Of a stretch of DNA of 64,000 bases, positions 1 through 8,415 are shown in pieces. Origin of the DNA: Bradyrhizobium huanghuaihaiense (GTDB taxonomy: Bacteria > Pseudomonadota > Alphaproteobacteria > Rhizobiales > Xanthobacteraceae); assembly GCF_007830635.1 (NCBI RefSeq), contig NZ_VLLA01000003.1, forward strand, positions 62,001-126,000. The letters are read 5' to 3'. The notes under the pieces are model-generated. The model was not told where the DNA came from and did no database searches. It saw only the letters and a program-made list of their open reading frames with translations. Made by a program: the position numbers and the translations under genes. Numbering within the stretch: the first letter of the stretch is position 1; every line of letters starts with the position of its first letter.

Positions 1-90
1 TTGGTTCTTGCGAGTAGAAATTTGTGAGATCACTGCGACGGCAAGTGATGCCGAGGCAGCAACCAACGCAACGGCCATCGTCTGATCCAT
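1..90 (-). CDS. N-terminal fragment of a small membrane-anchored protein
   Basis: Thirty codons are visible on the minus strand, starting with ATG at 90 and running off the left edge. The peptide begins MDQTMAVALVAASAS and is a single hydrophobic Ala/Val/Leu segment followed by a basic stretch (STRKNQ), which suggests a signal anchor with a cytoplasmic or periplasmic tail. No strong ribosome binding site is visible. The family cannot be recognised from so little sequence, and it could be a chance open frame. Confidence 0.4.
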   Translation of the reverse strand, partial: MDQTMAVALVAASASLAVAVISQISTRKNQ

Positions 91-415
91 CTTCGCCCAA
101 TCAATTATTCGGAAAGCAATGCAATATCGCCCAGATCATCAACTTCAAGCTGCATTGGCTCAAGACAAGTGTCAAGCCGCGCGGCCGGGCGATAGTTTGA
201 GCTTGCCCGCGAAATAGCGCCGCAGATGCGGCCGCAAAACCGTCGCCTCGCCGCTCGTAGCGGAATCGGCTATGCTTGTTTCCGGTGTCGCCCACGCCTC
301 CCCCCTCCGCCGGGAAAGCAGACCTCATGCCGGGCGAGTTGATCATCGGCCGACTGTTCGAGCGCCAGGCATAAGGAGGGGTTGCGATCCATGCTCGCAA
401 TGGGAGGTTTTGACG

Positions 416-1129
416 ATGAAACTGTCTGCGCCCATCTACCATCTGAAGCGCAAGGCGAAGCGCCTGTCCCGCGAAGCCAGCATTCCGCTCCACGACGCGC
501 TTGACCGCGTCGCCGCGACCGAAGGCTTTTCCGCCTGGAGCATGCTCGCAGCGAAGGCTGCCGCAATGACGCCGGCGAGCAAGCTGTTCCCGCAATTCCG
601 CCCGGGCGATCTCGTGCTGGTCGGAGCGCGTCCCGGCCAGGGCAAGACCCTGATGAGCCTCGAACTTGCCGTCGAAGCCATGAGATCGGGCCATCGCGCC
701 GCTTTCTTCTCACTCGAATATACCGAGAAAGACGTCCTGGATCGCCTTCGTGCGATCGGCGCGGACCCCGCGCAATTCGCCGGCATGCTCGAGGTCGATT
801 GCTCCGACGCGATCAGTGCCGACTACGTCGTCAAGCAGATGGCCGCGTCTCCCCGCGGCACATTCGTGGTGATCGACTATCTGCAACTGCTCGACCAGAG
901 GCGGGAGCATCCCGATCTGACCGTTCAGGTGCGCGCGCTGAAATCGTTCGCGCGCGACAAGGGGCTGATCGTCGTCTTCATCTCGCAGATCGACCGGTCC
1001 TACGATCCAACGGTCAAGCCCTGCCCCGACCTCGGCGATGTCCGCTTGCCGAACCCGCTGGACCTGAAGCTGTTCGACAAGACGTGCTTCATCAACAACG
1101 CCGAAGTGCAGTTCCGCGCGGCGAGCTGA
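416..1129 (+). CDS. DnaB/RadA-type RecA-fold ATPase (standalone helicase core)
   Basis: The 237-residue protein has an N-terminal basic helical segment of about 50 residues (KLSAPIYHLKRKAK), then a RecA-like core. The Walker A motif GARPGQGKT lies near residues 70-78 and the Walker B strand VVIDYLQLLD near 151-160. A VFISQID motif near residue 190 resembles motif H3/H4 of DnaB C-terminal domains. A full DnaB is roughly 450-500 residues, so this is only the ATPase core with no DnaB N-terminal hexamerisation domain. The ATG at 416 has GGAGG about 10 bases upstream; the frame stays open further upstream but without a good start. It may be a helicase paralogue acting on DNA in repair or with mobile DNA. 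That role is inferred. Confidence 0.8.
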   Translation: MKLSAPIYHLKRKAKRLSREASIPLHDALDRVAATEGFSAWSMLAAKAAAMTPASKLFPQFRPGDLVLVGARPGQGKTLMSLELAVEAMRSGHRAAFFSLEYTEKDVLDRLRAIGADPAQFAGMLEVDCSDAISADYVVKQMAASPRGTFVVIDYLQLLDQRREHPDLTVQVRALKSFARDKGLIVVFISQIDRSYDPTVKPCPDLGDVRLPNPLDLKLFDKTCFINNAEVQFRAAS

Positions 1130-1135
1130 CGGCTT

Positions 1136-1168
1136 CAGGCCGCGGGTGAATTGTTCACCCGCGGCCTG
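1136..1168. terminator. Perfect 15-bp hairpin between convergent genes
   Basis: Fifteen bases starting CAGGCCGCGGG pair perfectly with the following arm around a three-base loop (TTG). It sits between the ends of the ATPase gene and the convergent tautomerase gene. No T-run follows, so termination in either direction is inferred from position and stem strength. Confidence 0.6.
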
Positions 1169-1173
1169 CAACG

Positions 1174-1596
1174 TCAAGCCGCCTTCAGCGCTACCTCGAG
1201 CTTGCCGGCGATGTAGCGCCGCTCCTGGGTCAGGCCACCGAACCCGTAGGCGTCGCCCTTGACCTCGTCGACATGCAGGTAGGTCTCGGGATGCAGCGGC
1301 CCCAGAATCCCGGCCATGCGCTTGAACATTGCGGCGAGATAGGCCGCCTTCTCGTCCTTGGTGTTGGTGCCCTCGGTGACGTGGATATCGATCCAGTAGC
1401 TGGCAAGCTTCTGCTCGGCGAGCGACTTGCCGCCGGCGAACCAGTCGCCGGCATCGACGGACTTCACGATAATCGCGGTCACCTTGGGATCCTTGTGCAG
1501 TATCTCGGCGGTGAGCTCGGACACGGCGTTCGCGATATCGGCCTTCAGCGAGGGCGACTGGCGGGAGGTGGTGTAGGACACAGTGATCAGGGGCAT
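1174..1596 (-). CDS. Tautomerase (4-oxalocrotonate tautomerase superfamily)
   Basis: The 140-residue protein begins MPLITVSYTT. This places the conserved proline at position 2, which becomes the N-terminal catalytic base after removal of Met. The length is about twice the 62-residue single-domain enzymes, consistent with a two-module or MIF-like tautomerase subgroup. The start is supported by AGGAG seven bases before ATG; the frame extends upstream but has no comparable site. It is divergent from the LysR gene at 1708, which is the obvious candidate regulator. The substrate is not predictable. Confidence 0.85.
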   Translation of the reverse strand: MPLITVSYTTSRQSPSLKADIANAVSELTAEILHKDPKVTAIIVKSVDAGDWFAGGKSLAEQKLASYWIDIHVTEGTNTKDEKAAYLAAMFKRMAGILGPLHPETYLHVDEVKGDAYGFGGLTQERRYIAGKLEVALKAA

Positions 1597-1666
1597 GGTC
1601 ATTCTCCTCGATATGCTGCGCGACTTGCGCGGCGTTGGAGAGAAACTAGACCTTCCACCGTCATTT

Positions 1667-1691
1667 TGGTATCTTATCTCTATTAATACCA
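1667..1691. promoter_or_regulatory. TGGTAT-N13-ATACCA dyad in divergent LysR/tautomerase intergenic region
   Basis: A perfect 6-bp inverted repeat separated by 13 AT-rich bases lies 16 bases before the LysR start codon, in the intergenic region with the divergent tautomerase. LysR-type regulators usually bind such interrupted dyads in divergent promoters. Within it, T1674-N11-A1686 fits the loose T-N11-A LysR box rule. Binding is inferred. Confidence 0.55.
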
Positions 1692-1707
1692 GTGATAACG
1701 ATTCATA

Positions 1708-2559
1708 ATGACAGCCACACTCGACATCGCCACCGTCCAGGCGTTCCTTCTGGTCGCCGACCTCCAGAGCTTTACCCGTGCCGCCGAAGCGCTCGGCACC
1801 ACGCAAGCGGCCGTCAGCCTGAAGGTGCAGCGGCTGGAGACATTGCTGGGAAAACGCCTCGTCGAACGCTCGCCACGCGCGGTCCGGCTGACCGCCGACG
1901 GCGCCGCGTTCCTCGATCGCGCACGCGCGCTGATGGAGGCGCATGACCGTGCCCTGTCGGGCGAAGCTTCAGCCGCGCAGTCGCTCTCGCTCGGCATCTC
2001 CGATCACGCCGCCGGCCCCGAACTGGTGCCGCTGCTCGAACGGCTGCACGCGATGTCGTCAAACATCACCCTCGCCGTCACCATCGGCTTCTCGCGCGAG
2101 ATGCAGGACGCTTACGACGCGGGCGAGCTGGACGCCGTGATCGTGCGCCAGGAAGGCAGCCGCCGCGGCGGCGAGAAGCTGGCCGAGGACGAGTTTTGCT
2201 GGTTTGCATCACGCCGCTTCGCTCTGCCGAAAGGTGAGCCGCTGCCGCTCGCAACACTCGCCCCGCCCTGCGGGGTGCGCGCCGTCGCCGTGCGCGCACT
2301 CGACAAGGCCGGCCTCGCCTGGCGCGAGCGCTTCGTCGGCGGCGGCGTCACGGCGGTGGTCGCAGCCGCGCTCGCCGGACTTGCGATTGCGCCGCTGGCG
2401 CGACGGATTGCGCCTCCCGGGCTGATCGACATCGGGCCTGCGCACAAGCTGCCGAAGCTCGGCAGCTCGAAGGTGATGCTGCATTCGAAGGTCAGCGATC
2501 CCGCAAAGCTTGCGGCGCTGCGCGCGGTGGCGGCGACGTTTCGGAGTGCGGCGGCTTGA
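1708..2559 (+). CDS. LysR-family transcriptional regulator
   Basis: The 283-residue protein has a winged HTH at residues 4-63 (TVQAFLLVADLQSFTRAAEALGTT...AAVSLKVQRLE), the canonical LysR N-terminus. A shortened, Ala-rich effector-binding domain follows. It diverges from the tautomerase gene across a 111-base region containing an inverted repeat, the usual arrangement for a LysR protein controlling its neighbour. The effector is unknown. Confidence 0.9.
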   Translation: MTATLDIATVQAFLLVADLQSFTRAAEALGTTQAAVSLKVQRLETLLGKRLVERSPRAVRLTADGAAFLDRARALMEAHDRALSGEASAAQSLSLGISDHAAGPELVPLLERLHAMSSNITLAVTIGFSREMQDAYDAGELDAVIVRQEGSRRGGEKLAEDEFCWFASRRFALPKGEPLPLATLAPPCGVRAVAVRALDKAGLAWRERFVGGGVTAVVAAALAGLAIAPLARRIAPPGLIDIGPAHKLPKLGSSKVMLHSKVSDPAKLAALRAVAATFRSAAA

Positions 2560-2571
2560 CGCTGCGAGCGC

Positions 2572-4008
2572 CTACAAGATCGCCTCGAACGCGCTGCGCA
2601 GCGTCTCGTGACGGAACACAAAGCCTCGGCTGAGCGCCTTGTTCGGCAGCACGCGCTGGCCGCCGAGCAGGAGCTCGTCGGCAAAGCCGCCGCCGATCCG
2701 GCGGAGCAGGCCGCCGGGAATGCGGAACACCGCGGGCCGGTGCAGGCGCCGGCCGAGCTCTTCGGTGAACTTTGCGTTGGTGACGGGGATCGGCGCGGTG
2801 GCGTTGACGGGCCCTGTCAGATCAGGCGTTGCGATCACATAGGCGATCAGCCGGATCAGATCGTCGCGCTCGATCCAGGACATCCACTGCCGCCCCGTTC
2901 CGAGCGGACCGCCGAGACCAAACTCGAACGGCGTCAGCATGCGCGTGATGAAACCGCCTTCGGTGCCGAGCACGAGGCCGATGCGCAGATAGACGACACG
3001 CACGCCGAGCTTCTCCGCCGGCCGCGCCGCCTGCTCCCAGGCCGCGCACAGCTCGTGGCTGAAGCAGGCGTGCGACTTCGCGGACTCTGTCAGCACCTGG
3101 TCGGCCCACAGGCCGTACCATCCGATCGCGGAGCCGCTAACGAGCACCTCGGGCTTGCGCGCGAGCCGCGCGATCAGTTTTACAATTTCGCCGGTCATAT
3201 CGATGCGTGATTCCAGAATCTTCGCGCGCTTCGCTTCGGTCCACAGGCCGTTACCGATCGGCTCGCCGGCGAGATTGACGATGGCGTCGATTGGCGTGTC
3301 CGCAGCGAGCTGATCGAGGCTGGTGATCAGCGTCACCGGCGGCGGCAGCATCTCGGCCTTGGCGGGATTGCGGATCAGCGCGATGACGTGATGCCCTGCC
3401 CCGCTGAGGCTCGCCGCGAGCTGGCTGCCGATGAAGCCGGTAGCGCCTGTGATCAGCACGGTCTTGCGGCCGGATAGCTTTTCGACGAGCCCGTCCGCGG
3501 GAACGCTTCGCATGCGGCCGAGCCGCCGCATCGCCGCAAAATCCCTGACACCGCAGAGCGCTGCGCCGACCGCACAGGCGGTCGCGGCGATGCTGAGCAG
3601 GCCGTGATGGACGACGCTCACGCCGAACGGCTGCATCGCCCAGGCGATCAGCACCGGCAGCAGCAGCACCAGGATGGCACCGTAATTGATCGCCAGCAGC
3701 GTATGATTGATCCGCTCGCTCGGCGGCAATTTCCGGCTCAGATCCTCCTCGACGAAATCCATCAGCGTGATGACGATCTCGGCGACCAGCACAGCGACGA
3801 TCAAGAGCGCCAGCAGGCCGTAGACCTGGAGCCAGCCGAGCAGTAGGAACAGCAGCGCATAGAGCATGTTGCGGATGCCGTGCAGCTTCAGCTCGAAACG
3901 CTGCGACGGACGCCAGGCCAGCCGCTCGGTGAATTCGTGATGATAGAAGGTGTCGAACACGCCCATCACGATCTGGATGGCGATGAGGGTCCACAACAGC
4001 GGCGTCAT
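2572..4008 (-). CDS. TIGR01777-family NAD(P)-dependent epimerase fused to an N-terminal membrane domain
   Basis: The 478-residue protein has two parts. Residues 1-155 form four or five hydrophobic segments (for example MLYALLFLLLGWLQV). From about residue 183 there is an SDR-type epimerase domain with the dinucleotide motif TGATGFIGSQLA and the YfcH/SulA-family signatures NLAGEPIG, SGSAIGWYG and FGLGGPLG. Most TIGR01777 proteins are about 300 residues and soluble, so the membrane fusion is notable. ATG at 4008 overlaps the upstream DUF4166 stop by four bases (ATGA), indicating translational coupling. It is the third gene of an operon headed by a GbsR-like regulator. Confidence 0.85.
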   Translation of the reverse strand: MTPLLWTLIAIQIVMGVFDTFYHHEFTERLAWRPSQRFELKLHGIRNMLYALLFLLLGWLQVYGLLALLIVAVLVAEIVITLMDFVEEDLSRKLPPSERINHTLLAINYGAILVLLLPVLIAWAMQPFGVSVVHHGLLSIAATACAVGAALCGVRDFAAMRRLGRMRSVPADGLVEKLSGRKTVLITGATGFIGSQLAASLSGAGHHVIALIRNPAKAEMLPPPVTLITSLDQLAADTPIDAIVNLAGEPIGNGLWTEAKRAKILESRIDMTGEIVKLIARLARKPEVLVSGSAIGWYGLWADQVLTESAKSHACFSHELCAAWEQAARPAEKLGVRVVYLRIGLVLGTEGGFITRMLTPFEFGLGGPLGTGRQWMSWIERDDLIRLIAYVIATPDLTGPVNATAPIPVTNAKFTEELGRRLHRPAVFRIPGGLLRRIGGGFADELLLGGQRVLPNKALSRGFVFRHETLRSAFEAIL

Positions 4009-4670
4009 GATACGGCCTCCCTGAAGACGGCGGACTGGTGGATCAGCGCGCCGTAACGCGGGTGAGTGACATCGAGCGTGAAACGAAAGGCGCCCTCGCC
4101 GAGATCGGAATGCGTCACCGTGAGGTCGCCCGGCGTGAACCATTGCGGCAGCGGGATCCAGAGCCGTCCGAGCTGCAGGCCGTAACCGGCGCTGCGGAAG
4201 GTCAGCGCCTGACCTTCGACCGCAATGCGCAGCGCCATCGAGACGCCGAAGCCGACATATTCCTCGAGCCCGGTCGGGCCGGCGAAACGTTTGGCGGAAT
4301 GGATCACCTGCGGAAAGCCGCGCTTGCGCGCGCAGATGCGCGTCCAGGTCTGGCCGCCGGTCGCGCCGTCCTCGGTGACTGTCACGATCATGGGGACGCC
4401 GATGTCACGGCCGGTCGGCAATGGCCCGCCGATCAGCCGTGCGGCCTGCGCGAACCACCAGCCGACCTCGCTGAAGGCGACCTCGTCGACGACACCGACA
4501 TAGACCACGCTGTCGCCATCGGCGACGCGTTTGGAAAAGCGCCGCCAGGTCGCGAGCGGCAGGCGGCCCCAATCCTCGTCCGGCAACAGCGCACGGAACC
4601 GGCGATCGTCGAGCAATTTGGTGTGAGGGGAGGGAGATGCGCCTAAGCCTGGTAATCGAGCCGACGTCAT
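4005..4670 (-). CDS. DUF4166 domain protein
   Basis: The 221-residue protein resembles the DUF4166 family, which often accompanies or is fused to membrane/epimerase-like proteins. The core shows VADGDSVVYVG, WTRICARKRGFPQVIHSAKRF-like strands and a C-terminal FRFTLDVTHPRYG motif. The chosen ATG (4670) has GAGGGTGCG upstream. It lies 16 bases downstream of the GbsR-like gene and overlaps the epimerase start by four bases. There is no signal peptide. Function is unknown, and its coupling with the epimerase suggests a joint role, perhaps at the membrane. Confidence 0.75.
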   Translation of the reverse strand: MTSARLPGLGASPSPHTKLLDDRRFRALLPDEDWGRLPLATWRRFSKRVADGDSVVYVGVVDEVAFSEVGWWFAQAARLIGGPLPTGRDIGVPMIVTVTEDGATGGQTWTRICARKRGFPQVIHSAKRFAGPTGLEEYVGFGVSMALRIAVEGQALTFRSAGYGLQLGRLWIPLPQWFTPGDLTVTHSDLGEGAFRFTLDVTHPRYGALIHQSAVFREAVS

Positions 4671-4686
4671 CGCACCCTCCTCAACG

Positions 4687-5244
4687 CTATTTGACCTTGC
4701 CCAGCGGCAGCAGGTTGGCGATCTTCTCGCCAAGCCGCATCAGGGCGACCAGCCGCGGCCGCGGCACCTTCAGCATCTGCATGAACCAATGGTCGGCGAG
4801 CTCGGTGAAGGCGAGCATCTCCTTCAGCCGCTTGCTCGCGACCGGATTGATGGCCGGATCCTCGGCGGCATCGGACACGCAGGCCCTGAGCGCTGCGATC
4901 GCCGGATCGAGCTCCCGCTCCTTGCGCCGCGCCGCGATGCGGGCCGCGACCTCCCAGATGTCGGTCTCGGCCTCGTAGTGATCGCGACGATCGCCGAGGA
5001 TCGGCACCCGCCGGATCAAATTCCAGGCGAGCAGCTCCTTGAGCGAATTGGAGACGTTGGAGCGCGCCATGCCGAGCGTGTCGGCGATGTCCTCGGCCGT
5101 CATCGGCGCCTCGGACAGATAGAGCAGCCCGTGGATCTGGCTGACCGAGCGATTGACGCCCCATTCGTCGCCCATGTCGCCCCAATGCAGGATGAAGCGC
5201 TCGACGGCGGCGGGGAGTTTCTTCTTTCCGGTTATTTCTGTCAT
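4687..5244 (-). CDS. GbsR/MarR-family transcriptional regulator
   Basis: The 185-residue protein has a winged HTH around residues 35-95 (GLLYLSEAPMTAEDIADTLGMARSNVSNSLKEL), typical of the GbsR subgroup of MarR proteins. A helical C-terminal region follows. It is first in the operon with DUF4166 and the epimerase. The ATG at 5244 has no Shine-Dalgarno sequence. A TTGACA-N17-GATATT promoter places the likely transcription start on or beside the A of this ATG, so the mRNA is probably leaderless. A perfect 20-bp palindrome covers the start codon and suggests autorepression. Confidence 0.85.
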   Translation of the reverse strand: MTEITGKKKLPAAVERFILHWGDMGDEWGVNRSVSQIHGLLYLSEAPMTAEDIADTLGMARSNVSNSLKELLAWNLIRRVPILGDRRDHYEAETDIWEVAARIAARRKERELDPAIAALRACVSDAAEDPAINPVASKRLKEMLAFTELADHWFMQMLKVPRPRLVALMRLGEKIANLLPLGKVK

Positions 5245-5253
5245 GACAGAAAT
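5234..5253. promoter_or_regulatory. Perfect 20-bp palindrome over the gbsR-like start codon (operator)
   Basis: ATTTCTGTCATGACAGAAAT is a perfect palindrome whose centre is flanked by the start codon of the minus-strand regulator gene. It also overlaps the last bases of the -10 element. MarR/GbsR dimers bind palindromes of this size, so an autoregulatory operator is the simplest reading. Confidence 0.75.
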
Positions 5254-5279
5254 ATCTGACAAGTTCGATTGCGTGTCAA
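5251..5279 (-). promoter_or_regulatory. Sigma70-type promoter of the gbsR-like operon
   Basis: On the minus strand TTGACA (5279-5274) is followed after 17 bases by GATATT (5256-5251). The -35 is a perfect match, and the -10 matches four of six. Six bases then separate it from the ATG, so the predicted transcription start coincides with the start codon. Confidence 0.65.
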
Positions 5280-5347
5280 GGGCGCTTGCCCTGGCGGCCC
5301 TCCTGCATACCGTCTGCGGTATTTGCCTAAAAAGTTCCCAGAGAGTC

Positions 5348-5373
5348 GGAACCAAAACGCCGGCCCGAGCGTT
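5348..5373 (+). promoter_or_regulatory. EcfG-type general stress promoter (GGAAC-N17-CGTT)
   Basis: GGAAC at 5348-5352 and CGTT at 5370-5373 are separated by 17 bases, matching the alphaproteobacterial EcfG consensus GGAAC-N16/17-CGTT. It lies about 27 bases upstream of the hybrid kinase start. This links the kinase to the general stress response by inference. Confidence 0.6.
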
Positions 5374-5399
5374 TGCTCCCGTCGAGGCGGGGTCTAAGA

Positions 5400-6920
5400 A
5401 TGGTAAAAAAGTTCAGTCAGCAGAGAGACTTGTTCGAAAGCGAGCGCAGTTTCCGGCTGCTGGTTGAAGGAGTTGCCGACTACGCCCTCTACATGCTCGA
5501 TCCCAGCGGCACCATCACCAGCTGGAACATCGGCGGCGAGCGCATCAAGGGCTACGCGCCCGAGGAAATCGTCGGCCAGCATTTCTCCCGCTTCTATACC
5601 GAGGCCGACCGCGCCAACGGCAAACCTGCGCGAGCGCTCGGCATCGCGCGCGAAAAGGGCCGCTACGAAGAGGAAGGCTGGCGCGTTCGCAAGGACGGGA
5701 CGTTCTTCTGGGCGAGCGTGGTGATCGATCCGATCTACGAGGATGGCACGCTGGTCGGCTTCGCCAAGATCACGCGCGACATCACCGAACGCCGCAACGC
5801 CCAGCTCAAGCTCGAGGCGATGCAGAAGCAGCTCGCCGAATCCCAGAAGTTCGATGCGCTCGGTCAGCTCACCGGCGGCGTCGCCCATGACTTCAACAAC
5901 CTCCTGATGATCATCAGCGGCAGCCTCCATGTCCTGAAGAAGGGGGCCATCGACGATACCAGGCTTCAGCGCGCGATCTCCGCGATCGAGACTGCGACCA
6001 GGCGCGGCGCCGCGCTGACCAACCAGCTCCTCACCTTTGCGCGGCGACAGAGCGTCAACCCGCAGGCGATAGATCTCACCGAACGCGTCGCGGCGATCCG
6101 CGCGGTGCTCGACGCCGGCCTCGGCAGCTCCGTGCGCCTCGCCTTCGACATCGCCCCCAAGGTCTGGCCGGTCAGGACCGACGTCTCGGAGCTCGAGACC
6201 GCGCTGCTCAATCTCGTCATCAATGCCCGCGATGCGATGCCCGACGGCGGCACGGTGACGATCAGCGCCCGCAACGTGGTGCTGGACGAGACCCCGCTCG
6301 CCGGCGAGTTCGTGGCGATCGACGTCGCCGACACCGGGCTCGGCATTCCCGCCGACGTCGTCGACAAGATCTTCGAGCCGTTCTTCACCACCAAGCCGAT
6401 CGGCAAGGGTACCGGCCTCGGCCTCTCCCAGGTGCACGGCTTCGCCCATCAGGCCGGCGGCACGGTGAAGGTCGCAAGCGAGCTCGGCCAGGGCACGATT
6501 TTCACCATCCTGCTGCCGCGCGGCACGGATGCCCCGGCACGGGACACCGCGGAGGCGATGCCGTTCCGCGGCAGCGGAACGGTGCTGCTGGTCGAGGACA
6601 ATCCCGAAGTCGCGCTCGTCAGCATCGGCCTTCTGGAACAGCTCGGCTACCAGGTGCACCGGGTCGCCGACGCCGAAGCGGCATTGCGCGAGATCGAGAC
6701 CAACGGCGTCGATTTCGTGTTCTCGGACATCGTGATGCCCGGCAAGATGGACGGCCTCACCCTCGCCCATCGTCTGCGCCAGCTCCGCCCCGGCCTGCCG
6801 GTCCTGCTCGCCACCGGCTACAGTGAGGTTGCCGCCGACGTGCGCGGCGACTTCCCGATCCTGCGTAAGCCGTACGAGATCCACGAGCTCAGCGAAGCGA
6901 TCGCGAAATTGCCGAGGTGA
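5400..6920 (+). CDS. Hybrid PAS sensor histidine kinase with C-terminal receiver
   Basis: The 506-residue soluble protein has a PAS domain (about 18-130, ending [14 protein letters not shown]), then HisKA with [14 protein letters not shown] (His163), then HATPase_c ([28 protein letters not shown]). A receiver domain follows from about 390 ([10 protein letters not shown]; phospho-Asp in [10 protein letters not shown]). There is no transmembrane segment. No response regulator lies beside it, so phosphotransfer partners are unknown. ATG 5400 is preferred over an upstream TTG at 5373, which overlaps the putative EcfG promoter -10. It shares architecture with the kinase at 11926. Confidence 0.9.
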   Translation: MVKKFSQQRDLFESERSFRLLVEGVADYALYMLDPSGTITSWNIGGERIKGYAPEEIVGQHFSRFYTEADRANGKPARALGIAREKGRYEEEGWRVRKDGTFFWASVVIDPIYEDGTLVGFAKITRDITERRNAQLKLEAMQKQLAESQKFDALGQLTGGVAHDFNNLLMIISGSLHVLKKGAIDDTRLQRAISAIETATRRGAALTNQLLTFARRQSVNPQAIDLTERVAAIRAVLDAGLGSSVRLAFDIAPKVWPVRTDVSELETALLNLVINARDAMPDGGTVTISARNVVLDETPLAGEFVAIDVADTGLGIPADVVDKIFEPFFTTKPIGKGTGLGLSQVHGFAHQAGGTVKVASELGQGTIFTILLPRGTDAPARDTAEAMPFRGSGTVLLVEDNPEVALVSIGLLEQLGYQVHRVADAEAALREIETNGVDFVFSDIVMPGKMDGLTLAHRLRQLRPGLPVLLATGYSEVAADVRGDFPILRKPYEIHELSEAIAKLPR

Positions 6921-6927
6921 CTCTTAA

Positions 6928-7076
6928 CCTCTCCCCGCTTGCGGGGAGAGGTCGAATTCGATCGCAGATCGAATTCGGGTGAGGGGGTACATGTCTCTCG
7001 ACGACCGCCCGTGTTGAGAGAGGCCCCTCACCCCAACCCTCTCCCCGTAAGAACGGGGCGAGGGAGCGCACCGCTC
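6928..7076. repeat. Dispersed intergenic repeat with nested hairpins
   Basis: The segment opens with CCTCTCCCCGCTTGCGGGGA hairpin sequence. It contains an inverted GAATTCGATC...GATCGAATTC unit and closes with CTCACCCCAACCCTCTCCCCG followed by its complement-like GGGGCGAGGGAG. Such sequences are common between Bradyrhizobium genes. It may also end transcription of the kinase and of the convergent acylphosphatase gene. Confidence 0.7.
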
Positions 7077-7097
7077 GCGCCGAAAGAGAATTGGCGC

Positions 7098-7397
7098 TCA
7101 AACCGTCGGCAACACCGAGAACGCTTCCCCTGCCCTGCGCAGATTCAGTTCATCCACGCTAGCGGTCTCGCTGGTGACGCTGTCGACGCGCGAGGATGGC
7201 GGGCCATGGCGGCACAGTGCGACCATGTCGGCGACGTGGTTCGGCGCGCCCGCGAACAGCGCTTCCACGCTGCCGTCGCGGCGGTTGCGGACCCAGCCTT
7301 CGAGACCGCTCGCGGTGGCCTGGTATTCGACCCAGGCGCGATAGCCGACGCCCTGCACGCGGCCCCGGATCATGACTTGGAGGATCGCCCGGCTCAT
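7098..7397 (-). CDS. acyP: Acylphosphatase
   Basis: The 99-residue protein has the family signature [11 protein letters not shown], with the phosphate-binding Arg at residue 20 and the catalytic Asn in GWVRNRRDG at residue 38. The size matches the small cytoplasmic enzymes that hydrolyse acyl phosphates such as carbamoyl phosphate and 1,3-bisphosphoglycerate. The start ATG overlaps the stop of the upstream PEP-mutase/ICL family gene by four bases (ATGA), indicating coupled translation. Confidence 0.92.
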   Translation of the reverse strand: MSRAILQVMIRGRVQGVGYRAWVEYQATASGLEGWVRNRRDGSVEALFAGAPNHVADMVALCRHGPPSSRVDSVTSETASVDELNLRRAGEAFSVLPTV

Positions 7398-8260
7398 GTC
7401 TTCAGCCCGAGAACATCGGCGCTGCGCGCCTTCGTCTCGGCCTCCCGCATGACGCGGCCCGTCAGCTCCGCAGAGGCCAGGCCCTTGAGTGCCTTCGGCG
7501 AGGCGCCTTCCCGGAGCGCCTTCAGCGTGTCGTGGACGGCCTGCGTCGCGGCCGTGATCGGCGCATGGCCCTGCAGCGCGATGCGCACGCGCTGGCTGGC
7601 GAGATAGTCGAGCGCGCTCAGATCTTCCGGCGCGCCGCCGAGCACGATCGGCAGGCGCGTCGCAGCCGTTATCGCCTCGAGCTCGGCACGCGATTTGATG
7701 CCGGTGAAGAACAGAGCATCGACGCCGGTGGCCTCATAAGCCTTGGCACGGCGGACCGCATCCTCGATCGAGGTGATCGAGGCCGCACCCGTGCGGCCCA
7801 TGATGACCAGCGACGGATCGCTGCGGCCGCTGAGCGCGGCTTTCATCTTGCCGACACCCTCCTCCAGCGAAATCAGCTGCGTCTTTGTTTCACCGAAGGC
7901 AGCCGGCAGCAGCGTGTCCTCGATGGTGAGGCCGGCGGCACCGGCCGTCTCCAGCTCCTGCACCGTGCGGCGCACGTTAAGCGCATTGCCATAGCCGTGA
8001 TCGGCATCGACCAGCACGGGCAGTGTGGACGCACGCGACATCCGCCGCATCTGCTCACAAAGCTCGGTGAGCGTGATCAGGGTGATGTCGGGGTCGCCGA
8101 GCACGGCGAGCGAGGCCACCGAGCCGCCGAACATCCCGATGGGAAAGCCGAGATCCTCGGCGATGCGGATCGAGATTGCGTCATAGACCGAGCCGGGATG
8201 GACGCAAGTCCCGCCCGACAGGATGGAACGCAGTTTCTCGCGGCGGGAACGAAAGGCCAT
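7394..8260 (-). CDS. Isocitrate lyase/PEP mutase family enzyme (oxaloacetate decarboxylase-like)
   Basis: The 288-residue protein has the TIM-barrel family motifs [12 protein letters not shown] (metal-binding Asp), LTIEDTLLP and VIMGRTGAA. Its N-terminus, [26 protein letters not shown], fits the ICL/PEPM superfamily. The KKCGH motif of true isocitrate lyases is absent, which favours the oxaloacetate decarboxylase / methylisocitrate-lyase-like branch. It acts on 2-oxo or hydroxy dicarboxylates in the cytoplasm; exact substrate unknown. It is coupled to acyP downstream. The start at 8260 follows GGGAGG. Confidence 0.85.
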   Translation of the reverse strand: MAFRSRREKLRSILSGGTCVHPGSVYDAISIRIAEDLGFPIGMFGGSVASLAVLGDPDITLITLTELCEQMRRMSRASTLPVLVDADHGYGNALNVRRTVQELETAGAAGLTIEDTLLPAAFGETKTQLISLEEGVGKMKAALSGRSDPSLVIMGRTGAASITSIEDAVRRAKAYEATGVDALFFTGIKSRAELEAITAATRLPIVLGGAPEDLSALDYLASQRVRIALQGHAPITAATQAVHDTLKALREGASPKALKGLASAELTGRVMREAETKARSADVLGLKT

Positions 8261-8300
8261 GATTGCCCTCCCAATTGTTGCGACGCAGCCGCAACATACT

Positions 8301-8382
8301 CCGTCATTGCGAGCGTAGCGAAGCAATCCAGAGTCTTTCCGCAGAGGCAGTCTGGATTGCTTCGCTGCGCTCGCAATGACGG
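8301..8382. repeat. 82-bp dispersed palindromic repeat (family A, copy 1)
   Basis: It starts CCGTCATTGCGAGCG and ends with the complementary CGCTCGCAATGACGG; the arms pair over about 30 bases. Near-identical copies lie at 14424-14505 and 43654-43741. The element can form a very long hairpin and resembles REP-like elements of Bradyrhizobium. It lies between two co-directional minus-strand genes. Confidence 0.85.
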
Positions 8383-8415
8383 TGTTCGTGGGCCGGCGAG
8401 AGCCCCACTCACACC

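Noticed and set aside
8301..8382. Possible CRISPR repeat
   Set aside because: Copies are dispersed singly through the window, not in a spaced array, and no cas genes were seen.
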